Notes: generated by a model from the sequence alone, not told the origin. Positions 33,601-44,157 are shown, counted from the first letter of the stretch. The stretch: 64,000 bases of DNA from Erinaceus europaeus (GCF_950295315.1 NC_080162.1:71058697-71122696), one strand, 5' to 3'. Numbers and translations: made by a program.

Positions 33601-34011
33601 TAGAAATAATGTGAATTTAATTATGTGATTTAAAGTGACTCTTCCATTGCAATGAATTCTTCAAATTACAGTACCTTCCTGAAATAAGATCTGCTATCAC
33701 TGAAACTCCAACCTCTCACTAGTGCCCCCCTCTTGCCCCACCTCACCACCAAGTTCTACCCATTACTTTAAGAACCTCTGCAGAAGGTTCTTGTATTGGG
33801 CTTATTAAATGCCACTGACACGCCCCTATGCCTGCCTTCATGTGAACTGTAGGGGAAAGAGTCAGACCTATGAAACAACTAAAAGCTTTGCTCCTTCAGT
33901 GCTCTCCTACAACTTAGCATATCTCTGGCTTTATTATTCAACACTTTTTTCCCTACTGACACCATCTTTCTACTCACTGTTCTGGTCAACTACCTGCTTT
34001 TCTAATTTTTA

Positions 34012-34227
34012 AAAGTATATTTATTTATTTTATTATTGCATAGATACAGAAATTGAGAAGAAAGTGGGACACAGAGAGGGAGAGAGACAGAGACACCTGC
34101 AGCACTGCTTCACCACTCATGAAGCTTCTCTGCCCACCCCCCCCAAGCAGGTGGGGATAAGGGTCTTGAACTTGGGTCCTTGCACACTGTAACATGTCTT
34201 TAACCAGGTGTGCCACCACCTGGCCCC
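34012..34227 (-). mobile_element. SINE type B
   Basis: Left T/A-rich tail (TATTTATTTATT), body with GCACTGCTTCACC, head on minus GGGGCCAGGTGGTGGCACAC. A C-run is present near 34137. Confidence 0.88.
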
Positions 34228-34564
34228 ATTCATTTGCATTTTTTGTTCTTTTGCCATTTTTCTCTGCCAACACAAATTTGCCTCTCAAAAATAAAAGTGT
34301 ATATTGTTTTATGATGAACAAACCAATCTCATTGTTGAGTATTAGTTTCTTTTGAATCATGTTATCCTTGTATTTGTTTATTACTCATAGTATACACAGC
34401 CAGATAGTATTTCTTTATATTAAAATTTTTAGGTTATAGTCTACCTTATATGCTTGACATCCATACTCTATCAGTTTTTCATGAGTATCTCAATATTTAA
34501 TGTAGTCTCCTATGGGTTCTCTTATAGTAAATTTCCTTTAGCTGCTAATTCACCATATACTTAC

Positions 34565-34784
34565 CAGGCCTTTCACAGACACTGCCATTGAGTGGGTTGA
34601 TGCATGTTGCAGCCTTTAGGCCCCGAGAACTGGGTTCTGATAAGATTCCACAGAATCCAGCATCACTGGGCTCCAATGGCATCCACTGCAGCAAACTATT
34701 TGTAAATGGTGACATATCTTCCCAGCACCAGTAGGACACATTGATCTTCCGAAGACCAACCCATGGGGTTAAGGTGAGCTTGGA
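34565..34784 (-). CDS. ATRN: Attractin, exon 16 (C-type lectin-like domain, second half)
   Basis: This 220-base exon has a TTGCCTATAG acceptor and a CCTG|GTAAGT donor. It continues the lectin-like fold with TPWVGLRK, SYWCWEDMSPF, LLQWMPLEPSDAGFCGIL and AATCINPLNGSVCERP. Where calcium-binding lectins have EPN or QPD this reads EPS, and I see no WND near the end, so classic calcium-dependent sugar binding looks unlikely. Sequons NVS and NGS are present. Phase is 0 in and 1 out. Confidence 0.95.
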
Positions 34785-35012
34785 CTATAGGCAAAACAGA
34801 CATAGTTACAGAAATAATCAAAGTATTGACCAAAAAAATCTTCAGAGTAAAAAGCACTGTTACATATATTCTACAGATACAGGAAAGCCTCTAAAGTTTC
34901 TGACTCAGGGCAGACTAAGACCATTAAAAAAAAAAAACATTTTTGAGCCAGGGAGATTAGCACAGCTTTGGTCTCTTTTTCTTTCTCTAAATTAAATAAA
35001 TATTTTTTTAAA

Positions 35013-36278
35013 AAGTCATGGGCTCCCCTTGGAATATACCTAAAATAGACTTCCTAGCTTTTTCCAAAAGGGAGACCACAAATGTCATCTGCTATATTCT
35101 TGCCTTTAGGTTCATGATTAGTCAACAATTTGTTCTGCTTTATCTTAATGCTTTTCAGCCACCAAGTTGCAGATGCTACCATGATGCCAACCTGACTTCC
35201 CTGGGCAGATGACCCCACCAATGTGTCTTGCAACCTCACCTCCCCAGAGCCCCAAAAGGAAAAGATAGAAATAGACTCCAGTCATCTCTATCAGGAACAA
35301 CACAACAGACCCCTTGTGGGCCCCCATAGGACCTTGCCCTCAACTTGGATCAACAATGGTAGAGAATGTTCCATCCTCTGAAGGGAGGCTGGACAATATA
35401 CTTTATGCTACACCTGAGGAAGATGGGTCCTGATATTGGGGCAGCTTGGAATGTTCCTACTCATGACCACAGAATATGAACTCAGATCTACAGGGATGCT
35501 GAGGCCACATAGGCTCCTTAAGCTGAATATGGAACCCAGATCACATCAAGTTGATGGGGTTTACAGTCAACAATATTTATACACCTTTCCCATATTTGGG
35601 AGCTACTCTCTTCCCTGATCCAGCTTTCTGGTTCTTCTGCCAGCCATGTAATCATCTCCCCAGACAATAATTAGGATCCACCTGCAAATCAGATTTCAGG
35701 CAAAAAAAAAACAAAACATACACACACATACAAAAACAACAACAACAACACTAGTATGGCCACAGGCCCTTTGGAATATAACTAAAATATGCCTACTAGC
35801 TATCTACAAAACAGAGACCCTCCCCAACTCTTCACCTGCAATATTCCAGCCTTTAAGTCCATGACTGGTCAACAATTTGTTTGGCTTTGTATATTAACTA
35901 TCTTTTCAACCACCAGGTTCCAGATGCTAGCATGATGCTGACCAGACTTCCCTGGACAGACAACCCCACCAATGTGTCCTGGAGCTCTGCTTCCCCAGAG
36001 CCCATCCCCAATAGGGAAAGAGAGAGATAGGCTGGGAGTATGGGTCGACCTGTCAACACCATGTTCATCGGGGAAGCAATTACAGAAGCCAGACCTTCAA
36101 CATTCTGTATCCTACAAGGACCTTGGGTCCATACTCCCATAGGGACAAAGAATAGGAAAGCTATCAGGAGAGGGGATGGGATACAGAGTTCTGGTGGTGG
36201 GAACTGTGTGAAGCTGTACCCCTCTTGTCCTATGGTTTAGTCAATGTTTCCTCTTTATAAATAAAAAATAATAAAAAA
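35013..36278 (+). mobile_element. L1 3'UTR-like module, copy 3, with internal duplication
   Basis: The block from TTGGAATATACCTAAAATAG to CCCAGAGCCCC appears twice (about 35032-35256 and 35773-36004), separated by ~500 bases found in no other copy here. The second block continues into the usual 3' end (GGGAAGCAATTACAGAAGCC to TTTATAAATAAAAAATAA). This is the longest module copy in the window. Confidence 0.75.
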
Positions 36279-36286
36279 AGAATAGG

Positions 36287-36403
36287 GAAACTTCCAATGG
36301 AGGGGATGGGATGTGGAACTCTGGTGGTGGGAACTGTGTGGAGTTGTACCCCTCTTATCCTATGGTCTTATTGGTCATTATTAAATAAATTTTAAAAAAA
36401 GAA
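36287..36403 (+). mobile_element. L1 3'UTR-like module, copy 4, short
   Basis: Only the last ~115 bases (GGGATGTGGAACTCTGGTGG to TTATTAAATAAATTTT), immediately after copy 3 and slightly diverged from it. Confidence 0.75.
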
Positions 36404-36412
36404 CAAACTCAA

Positions 36413-36560
36413 AAGTATTTTTATGTTATGAGAGGGAAAGAATAGAGATAGAACACGACAGGCCAGAGCACTATTGTAGCATATATGGTGTCAGGGATCA
36501 AACTTGCAGGTCTCACACACAAAACTCTGCACTCTACCTGCTGAGCAACATCCTCAGCAA
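36413..36560 (-). mobile_element. SINE type D
   Basis: Minus-strand copy with GCTCAGCAGGTAGAGTGCAG and a box B-like GTTTGATCCC. Confidence 0.6.
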
Positions 36561-36776
36561 CTAGATCATGATTTTTGCATTATATATTTTGCCTGAATAT
36601 ATTTAACAATGAACAAAAACATATTTCAAAAGGTAATACATTAAAAGTTTCAAATAAATTAACAGTAAAATAACAATCAAGGTCCTAAATTTATATATAC
36701 TATGACAAATACTATGTAAAGATACCTTTCCTGCCCTTATTTGACTTAAATGTCCTTTGCGGTTGTTTGTGTGCTT

Positions 36777-36903
36777 GTTTTTTTTTTTTACCAGAGCACT
36801 GCTCAGTTCTGGTTTATGGTGGTATGGGGGATTGAACCTGGTACTATGGAGCCTCAGGCATGATAGTCTCTTTGCATAACTATTATGCTACCTATCCCTG
36901 CCA
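36777..36903 (-). mobile_element. SINE type C
   Basis: Minus-strand type C with GTAGCATAATAGTTATGCAA; T11 at the left end. Confidence 0.85.
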
Positions 36904-37054
36904 ACTTGAATTTCTATTCACACATGAAATCAATTTACCAATTTTTGTAAAATGTTGGCTATATATACTCTTATCATTAAATTTTATCTGACTAGTTCAG
37001 TTGACTGAAGATTCCATCCTTTATTTGGGACTTATTCTCTGGCACTGAATTTTA

Positions 37055-37582
37055 TATGGGATAGAGAGACAGGCTGGAAGTATGGATTGACCTGTCAATG
37101 CCCATGTTCAGCGGGGAAGCAATTACAGAAGCCAGACCTTCTACCTTCTGCACCCCGCAATGACCTTGGGTCCATATTCCTAGAGGGTTAAAGAATAGGA
37201 AAGCTCTCAGGGGAGGGGATGGGATACGAAGTTCTGGTGGTGGGAATAGTACCCCTCTTATCCTATGATCTTGTTAGTGTTTCCATTTTTTAAAAATATT
37301 TATTTACTTATTCCCTTTTGTTACCCTTGTTTTATTGTTTGTAGTTATTATTGTTGTCGTCATTGTTGGATAGGACAGAGAGAAATGGAGAGAGAAGGGG
37401 AAGAAAGATAGACACCTGCAGACCTGCTTCACCGCCTGTAAAGCGACTCCCCTGCAGGTGGGGAGCCGGGAGCTCGAACCGGGATCCTTATGCCAGTCCT
37501 TATGCTTTGCACCACATGCACTTAACGCGCTGCGCTACTGCCCGACTCCCTCCATTTTATAAATAAATAAATAAATAAAAAG
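37055..37582 (+). mobile_element. L1 3'UTR-like module, copy 5, split by a SINE
   Basis: Starts at GATAGAGAGACAGGCTGG and reaches TTTCCATTTT, where a SINE interrupts it. The AAATAAATAAATAAATAAA end resumes at 37559. Confidence 0.8.
37290..37550 (-). mobile_element. SINE type A nested in the module
   Basis: Flanked by TCCATTTT (37282-37289 and 37551-37558). Head on plus GCACTTAACGCGCTGCGCTA. Confidence 0.9.
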
Positions 37583-37892
37583 ATAATGATCCCCCTGAGA
37601 GAATCTATTTCCTGTACTGAATTTTTCTTCTCATTGAAATAAATTTAAAAAAAATCAAAGTACAAAATTCAGTCCAGAAATAAAGATATTCCTAATTTGA
37701 CAGTTAAATAACAAGACATACACTTTTTAGAGGAAATGCTTACATTTTTTAGAGGAAAAAATACATGTTTAAAGTCCTAAAAGTAGCTATTTTTAGTTGT
37801 AATGAGTGATATTTATTGCTTATATTTGCTGTTATTTTCTAAATTCCTTTGAAATACATATTTGAAAGGACAGATTAATATGAGATAGGGAT

Positions 37893-38330
37893 TGGGAGAC
37901 AGTAAAGCAGCTATACATGGGGTTTGCATAAAAGAAATTCCAAGCTCCTGGGCAGAAAATCCCACCAATGTGTCCTGGAGCCCTGCTTCCCCAGAGCCCT
38001 GCCCCTCTAGGGTAAGAGAGAGGTTGGGAATATGGATCGACCTGTCAATGTCCATGTTCAGCGGGGAAGCAATTACAGAAGCCAGACCTTCAACCTTCTG
38101 TACCCCACAATGACCTTGTGTCCATACTCCCAGAGGGATAAAGAATAGGAAAGCTATCAGGAGAGGGGATGGGATACGGAGTTCTGGTGGTGGGAATTGT
38201 ACCCCTATGGTCTTGTTAGTGTTTCTATTTTATAAATAAAAATAAAAAAAAAAGAAGCTCCAAGCTTAATCCTCTGTACAACCATGTAACAAAGTTGAGA
38301 AGTACTCTGGCTTAAAGAGGAAAAAAAAAG
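37893..38330 (+). mobile_element. SINE type C split by a module copy
   Basis: The first half (GGGAGACAGTAAAGCAGC...TTCCAAGC) and second half (CTCCAAGCTTAATCCTCTGT...AGTACTCTGGC) belong to one type C SINE opened at 37945. Confidence 0.7.
37945..38256 (+). mobile_element. L1 3'UTR-like module, copy 6
   Basis: 5'-truncated copy inside a type C SINE. The flanks repeat TCCAAGCT. It ends TTTATAAATAAAAATAAAA. Confidence 0.8.
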
Positions 38331-38346
38331 TATAAAATAAATACTT

Positions 38347-38482
38347 AAAAAAAATTATACCTGCAGCCCTGCTTTACCACTTGCAAAGCTTTCCCCCTGC
38401 AGATGGGGACAGGGAGGTCAAACCCAGGTCCTTGCGCACTGTAATGTGTGCGCTCAGCCAGGTGTGCCACCACCTGGCCCCT
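38347..38482 (-). mobile_element. SINE type B, head half only, with duplicated flanks
   Basis: Flanked by AATAAATACTT (38336-38346 and 38483-38493). It consists of AAAAAAAATTATAC then the reversed first half of a type B SINE; the tail half is missing. Confidence 0.8.
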
Positions 38483-38779
38483 AATAAATACTTTTCAAAA
38501 GTTCTTCAATAAATCCCTTTTGCTTGCAAGATAAAATTCAAAGGCACTGGTATTACAGATAAAGCTTGATTTTTTTCATGAGGCTCCATCTTAACAATCC
38601 TCTTCTATACAGCCTGCAAATGGCTAACAGCTCACCCATGAGCCATTCCTTGGATCTTTGTTTACATGGGGGCACCAATACACAGAAAATCTTTCCCTCT
38701 TCACCTTCCCAATTCACTCCTTTCTTATGCTGGCTGTCCGGTAGCCAGCGTAAAAATTACCTTATTGTTATATACTTTC

Positions 38780-39405
38780 TTCAAGTTCAGGAACTACTCT
38801 CTGCCCTAATACAGCTTTCTAACTCTATTCTCAACTTTGACACCATCTCCCCAGGCAATATTTATAGTCCACCTAAATAGTAGCTATCAAGCTCAGGTAA
38901 AAATTACTATAGTCACAGGTCCAATGGAACATAGCTAAAACAGACTTTCTAGCTTCTTCCCATCTGAGGACCCCTAATTTTATTTACTCTATTCCTACCT
39001 TTTGGTTCCTGTTTATTAAACAATTTGTCCTGCTTTATACCTTACCACCTTTCAGCCACCAAGTTGCAGATGCTACTATGATTCCAACCTGACTTCCCTG
39101 GGCAGACGACCTCATCAATGTGTCCCAAAGTCTCACCTCTCCAGAGCCCTACCCCACTAGGGAAAGACAGAAACAGGCTGGGGGTATGGGTTAATCTGCC
39201 AACACCCTTATCCAGAAGAGAAGCAATTACAGAAGCCATATCTCCTACCTTCTGCACCCCCAAAAAAATTTTGGTCCATACTCCCAAAGGGACAAAGACT
39301 AGGAAAAGTTTCCAATGGAGGGGATGAAACACAAAACTCTGGTGGTGGGAAATGTATGGAATCATTTATAATCTTGTAAATCATTAAATCACTAATAAAA
39401 AATTA
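38780..39405 (+). mobile_element. L1 3'UTR-like module, copy 7, diverged
   Basis: Follows the same order as copies 2 and 3 (CACCATCTCCCCAGGCAATA, CCAATGGAACATAGCTAAAA, GAAGCAATTACAGAAGCC) but with many changes and a shortened end. Confidence 0.7.
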
Positions 39406-40205
39406 AAAACAATCATCTTAAAGGCTAGGTTGTTTACATTTTGTCATGTTTATTCACAGAAGCCTGGGTTCTAGGTCTAGACTTGTAGCTGTGGAAGCAC
39501 ATTTTAGTTTGTCTGTCTTATCACAAAAATGAACTGCTGTTCAAATTAGACAAGCCTGAATCTTATAAAGCTAGAAAACCTGAAGAAGAGGGCACAGAGG
39601 AAATACGTGGCTAGCTGTGACAGCTGAATCCTTCTAAATAGGTGTTCTTTCAGAACCATGGGATTGTAAGTTACTGATAGTGGGCAAAGCTGCAAAGCAA
39701 TGTTTTGGGGGGAGGGACTATAAGAAAGAGACAAGGACAGAATAATGGGAGAGAGAAAAATTACTCACATATTTTATAAGTTAATAGTGATGACTAATAA
39801 GAAATAAATGTTAAGTCTTGTAGAATAAGAATTTATTTTTTTAAAGTGCAGTTCCACAGTCTAGTATAATGCATAAACTAGCATTTTCCTGCCAAGTGCA
39901 TTTGAAAACCATATTTATGACTCAGTAGAAAAATAGATACTGTAAACTTAAGTGCTGGGAAATTGTGCCGATGCAGTCACATCTGCCATGTTGTCCCCTC
40001 AGGCTACTGCTAGTTCCCGCGAGAGTTGGGACATTCTCGGAGTGCCTGTTCAGCCATGTTGTGCCCTCAGGGCATTGTCTATATCCCCACGATATTTGGA
40101 GTGCTTTGGTTACTCCTGCCCCCTCCCATTCTCACGAGAGTTATTATCCTATCCTGGAGTGCTATGGTTACTCCTCCCCCTTCCCATTCTCGCGAAAGCT
40201 ACTCC

Positions 40206-40212
40206 TATAAAA
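40206..40212 (+). promoter_or_regulatory. TATA box of the solo LTR
   Basis: TATAAAA preceded by CTC and followed by a GC-rich initiator region. Transcription would start near 40235 and run rightward, antisense across ATRN exon 15. Confidence 0.65.
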
Positions 40213-40360
40213 GCCCTTCTTCTTCCGCACCTCGCTCTCTTGCCAGCGCTTCACTGCAGTGTTCAGATGCAGGAAAGGTTACTGCGTGAGGCGGCCATTT
40301 TCGCTACCTCCATGTGGCCCAACCTGCCTCTCTAGCACCCAACTCTGAGGTGCCAGCGCA

Positions 40361-40366
40361 AATAAA
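40361..40366 (+). terminator. Poly(A) signal of the solo LTR
   Basis: AATAAA about 125 bases after the predicted start, followed by a T/G-rich stretch (GATTTGTGTTTCC). It fits the end of the R region. Confidence 0.65.
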
Positions 40367-40455
40367 GATTTGTGTTTCCTCTTCGCTCCAGACTCTCTCT
40401 CTCTCTTCTCTGCGGCCCGCGCACAACAACACTTAAGTTCTGAGAATTAACTCAC

Positions 40456-40646
40456 CAGGCTCTGCGATGACTGCATTGATCGAAGCTGCTTAAGAACAAA
40501 GTCTACCTTCTTCTGGGTTGTAAGAGAAGCCAAAAAGGCATTGTGGTTCCTACAGGATAATTTAGCATTGTCATAGTTCTCCTTGGCAGTAGTAATTTTC
40601 AAACATGAGTTTCCAACCAAATGCCAGCCAATGCCACAGATATTTT
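40456..40646 (-). CDS. ATRN: Attractin, exon 15 (C-type lectin-like domain, first half)
   Basis: This 191-base exon has a TTTACAAAAG acceptor and a CTG|GTGAGT donor. It encodes CGIGWHLVGNSCLKITT, then NYDNAKLSCRNHNAFLASL and a helix (TTQKKVDFVLKQLRSM). This is the long-form CTLD start: Cys pair, W.....S.C and the A..C...A.L core. Phase is 1 in and 0 out. A solo LTR lies only 24 intronic bases beyond the donor, on the opposite strand. Confidence 0.95.
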
Positions 40647-40957
40647 CTTTTGTAAATGGAAGAGAGGGAAAAAAAGTTTTAGGAATCACATACTAGTATT
40701 ATAATACCAATTTGAATTACTGAAAATCTAAATATCCTTTGTGATTTGGATTTCAGGTAATTCATTAGGTCATGCTGTGGGCATCAGATACAATACTAAG
40801 CACAATACAAGAATTTCAAAATGTTTATCAGTTATATTTCCTGGATGTTATCAAGCATAATCTAAGACCAGATTAAGACTTTTAGGAAAACACCTATTTA
40901 GTATCAGTGTCAGGTGCGTAAACCTTCTTTTAATGGGCAATTAGAAAGAAGATTAAA

Positions 40958-41076
40958 GGGGGCAGGACAGTAGCCCAGTGGGTTAAGCACACATGGCGCA
41001 GAGTGCAAGGACAGGGCTATGATCCCAGCTCAAGCCCCAGCTCCTGTGATAACCCTGGAGGGGGGAAAAAAAAAAA
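40958..41076 (+). mobile_element. SINE type A, large internal deletion
   Basis: The tRNA-like head to CCCCAGCTCC is joined directly to the tail end TGTGATAACCCTGGAGG and an A run. About 200 central bases are missing. Confidence 0.85.
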
Positions 41077-41640
41077 AAGGAAAAGAAGGCAGCGCCTTAG
41101 AAAGTCTCACAGGACAGGACCTCACTTAGATGTATCAGGCTGTAGTAATTAAAAAAGAAAGAAAGAAGACTAAAATACTAAGAGAAGAAAAGTGAATACA
41201 TATTAAAAGGACATGACAGAAAACTGAAGAAATTGGAATGAGTTGGTAAATGAACAAAAGGTGGGTTGTTTACATAATGCCAAATGGAAGGTAAATTAAG
41301 TGTATGTAATATCTGAAAGATAGGTGGAAAGATCTTTTTTGGGGGGGAAGAAAGTAACATGGCTACAGCACCCAAGGCAAGTCTGTGACCTGCTACTGTG
41401 ACCTCTCTGAACCCAAAGTATTTTACAGGGCTATGAAAACTTCCTGAATAAGTTAGGCAGCTTCACCAGAACTAAAATATCCTGGAGACACCATCAATAA
41501 TGTTCATTAATGGTGGGAGAAATAGTAGGCACTATGGGAAAGGGTTACTTAAGAACAGATTAAGACATAATTTTCAAAAAGTGACATCAGTGCCACTGCT
41601 TGTTAAAATGTCGATCTGGGCTCCCACTCCAAATCTAGAC
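41077..41640. other. ATRN: Intron 14 sequence, no recognised element
   Basis: Purine-rich intron with AAAG and G9 runs; no gene or repeat family recognised. Confidence 0.5.
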
Positions 41641-41653
41641 CAAATTTTGTCTT

Positions 41654-41931
41654 TTTTTTTTTTTTTTTACTTTTTAAAAAAATATTTATTTCCTTTTGTT
41701 GCCCTTGTTTTATTGTTGTAGTTACTGTTGTTGTTGTTGGATAGGACAGAGAGAAATGGAGAGAGAAGGCGAAGACAGAGAGGGGGAGAGAAAGACCCTT
41801 GCAGACCTGCTTCACCACCAGTGAAGCAACTCCCTGCAGGTGGGGAGCTGGAAACACGAACCGGTATCCTTATACCAGCCCTTGTGCTTTGCACCACCTG
41901 TGCTTAACCCGCTGTGCTACTGCCCGACTCC
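41654..41931 (-). mobile_element. SINE type A, short-tail form
   Basis: 13-base repeat CAAATTTTGTCTT (41641-41653 and 41932-41944). T18 run at the left end. Confidence 0.94.
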
Positions 41932-42314
41932 CAAATTTTGTCTTCTATCATGATCCTCCAGGTACTTTGCTATGCATTGAACTTTGAGGCACAATGATAT
42001 TAAAAACAACAATAACAGAAGCCCATTCCTGCATGCTGAATCAAAGACACCCAAAAGGAGTCTTTGGTAGTGGCCAACTGCTCTGCATAACTCAAATGCT
42101 GAAGAATGTCAGTTGCCTTTACTGAATACCCTGATTGAACAAATAAGTCAGAGTTTCAGTCATGACCTGCTGGCTTGAGGTTCCCAATTCAAGTGCCAAA
42201 AAACAAAGTGCTCAGGGCTGAAGATCACCCCAGGAGGCACTGCTGATAGTCATCACTCCTCTGTCAGAAAGTGCTCCAACCTAATACCAGTGGTTCATAA
42301 AAACTACACTCTTC

Positions 42315-42490
42315 AAAGTTTAGGTGGTGATGCATCCAGCAGAACACATATTACCATGTGTGGGAACCAGGGATCATGCCCCTGTCCCCACCTACAAGAA
42401 AGAAACTTCACAAGTGTTGGAGCAGTGCTACTGGTGTCTCCCCAGAAAGAAAAAGAGGTGAAAGAGAAGGAGTTCGAGAAGGAGTAATGG
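42315..42490 (+). mobile_element. Older SINE
   Basis: TAGGTGGTGATGCATCCAGC head and CCCCACCTACAAG middle; tail lost in purine-rich sequence. Confidence 0.6.
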
Positions 42491-42670
42491 GGTGGGGGAA
42501 GAAGGAGGACTTTTCATTAAGTGTCTAGGAGTCTAGCAGCTCAGACTGCTACAATCTATTCCCAGTTAGCACAGAAAGGGAAAGGGGGACAATGAAGGAA
42601 GCTCTATGATAGCAAGTGATACCTCATTTTCTTCCAAGAATACTAACAACAAATACAGAAAAACTACATT

Positions 42671-42871
42671 TAAAAAAATATTTATTATATCATTTATTTA
42701 TTGGATAGACAGAGAAATTGAGAGGGTACAGGGAGAGGAAGAGAGACACCTGTATCACTGCTTCATGGCTTCTGAAGCTTCTCCCCTGCAGTTGGGGACC
42801 AGCGGCTTGAACCTATGTCCTTGAACACAGTAATGTGTGCACTTAACCAGGTATGCCACTGTCCAGCCCCT
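42671..42871 (-). mobile_element. SINE type B
   Basis: Left TATTTATTATATC tail, CACTGCTTCATGG body and a head reversed at CAGGTATGCCACTG. Confidence 0.85.
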
Positions 42872-42884
42872 TACAATTTTGTTT

Positions 42885-43046
42885 TAAAACGTAACCCTGG
42901 GTCTATACTCCCAAGGGGTTAAAGAATAGGAAAGCTATCAGGGGAGGGGATGGGATATGGAGCTCTGGTGGCAGGAACTGTACCCCTCTTATGGTCTTGT
43001 CAAGTATTTCCATTTTATAAATAAATAAATTAAAATTTAAAAAAGG
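42885..43046 (+). mobile_element. L1 3'UTR-like module, copy 8, 5'-truncated
   Basis: Begins AACCCTGGGTCTATACTCCC and ends TTTATAAATAAATAAATTAA. It is 135 bases downstream of exon 14 in gene direction. Confidence 0.8.
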
Positions 43047-43181
43047 TAACAACCACAAAAAGTGGTATGGGGGAGGGCAAATGAATAAAATGAGCTGGAT
43101 TTAATCAAGGCTGCATGATATTGGAAAGGGAAAGGTGAAGTCTTTGAAGCCCCACATACCAAGATGCCCCACAAGGCCTAC

Positions 43182-43320
43182 CAGGCAAGGCGATGCACTC
43201 CTGATTGCGGGGCTCCCACTGGCAGTTCTGGTCTAACGCGCAACTCCTGCAGCTGGTCTTCTTGTTACAGTAGTACATGGGGCTATCCTTGGGGCAATTC
43301 TCAAAATTGGTAACAGAGAT
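43182..43320 (-). CDS. ATRN: Attractin, exon 14 (PSI module)
   Basis: This 139-base exon follows a GTATTCTAG acceptor and ends CCTG|GTAGGC. It encodes [18 protein letters not shown], then [19 protein letters not shown] and IALP. The cysteine spacing is that of a PSI domain, and the 46 codons match attractin almost throughout. Only the first few residues (ISVTNF) differ from the human sequence I recall. It is GC-rich with several CpGs compared with the surrounding intron. Phase is 0 in and 1 out. Confidence 0.93.
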
Positions 43321-43927
43321 CTAGAATACAGCAGATAAAAGCCTTTATGTCTAAGAGAAAACTCATGGAGAGGACAAAACTTAAAAGAAGAAGCAAAGTG
43401 CAAATAGCTAAATATATAAAATGCAGACAAAGTAACATTGCAGTGGAAACTAATGAAATGTTGTGGACAAGGACATGCTTCACCCGGCTCATCTGTAACA
43501 TAGGGATGTTGAACTTGTGTTTCTTAAATTTAAAAATTCTATCTTTATAAACTGTGTAACAAACTGACAAAGAATGCCTTGTAAACTGGCAAAAACTGTC
43601 AAAGTTGAATTACCTAGCATCACCTTTTCTGTCTTTTATTATAACCTATATGACCACGATGGAGAACATTTAAATTATACTGAACTGAGATCTAACAGTA
43701 CAAGGAAATTTTATAGAGATATAACAAAAGGAGATTTCCCAAAGCCTGTTAAGTCCACAATTCACTATGGCTACTACACACCTCACTTTTAATCTCAAAA
43801 CCTACTTGCCCCCTCCCTCAAACCTTACAAAATAGAAACAAGCAAAGTTCACACTAAGGATCTAGTCGTCTTAACCATGGCAGTAGTACAGGGAATGTAG
43901 AATATGCAGAACAGTTCACCTCTTTCT
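43321..43927. other. ATRN: Intron 13 sequence, no recognised element
   Basis: About 600 bases between exon 14 and a SINE; mixed composition, nothing identified. Confidence 0.5.
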
Positions 43928-43942
43928 AAAACACTACACCTG

Positions 43943-44157
43943 GGACCAGGTGGTGGCACACCTGGTTAAGTGCACACACTACAGTGCACAAGGACCAGGG
44001 TTCAAACCCCTGGTCCCCAGTTGCAAGGGGAAAAGCTTCACAAGTGGCGAAGCGAAGCAGGTCTACAGGTGTCTCTCTGTCTTTCTCCCTCTTTACCCCT
44101 CTCCCCTCTCAATTTCTCTGTCTCTACCCAATAACAAATTAAAAAATAATATAAAAT
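43943..44157 (+). mobile_element. SINE type B
   Basis: Perfect 15-base repeat AAAACACTACACCTG (43928-43942 and 44158-44172). It shows a small internal duplication GTGGCGAAGCGAAGC. Confidence 0.95.

Larger units (their letters stand above)
39953..40431 (+). mobile_element. Solo LTR of an endogenous retrovirus (class II/ERVK-like)
   Basis: Starts TGCTGGGAAATTG and ends GCGCACAACAACA (TG...CA). It is flanked by a perfect 6-base duplication CTTAAG at 39947-39952 and 40432-40437. The 479 bases contain a TATAAAA box at 40206 and AATAAA at 40361. U3 has two paired repeats (GGAGTGCT.TGGTTACTCCT twice; GCCATGTTGT.CCCTCAGG twice). Six-base duplication and general layout suggest a betaretrovirus-like (ERVK/IAP-type) origin; no internal viral genes are present. 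It lies 24 bases past the exon 15 donor, opposite to ATRN. Confidence 0.87.

Noticed and set aside
39952..40335. Three overlapping plus-strand open frames of 81-127 codons with CpG-rich sequence
   Set aside because: They fall entirely within the solo LTR, whose TATA box, AATAAA and flanking duplication explain the sequence better than a gene.
42885..43046. Module copy next to exon 14 as a possible alternative terminal exon
   Set aside because: It is on the plus strand, antisense to ATRN, and so cannot supply a poly(A) signal to the gene.
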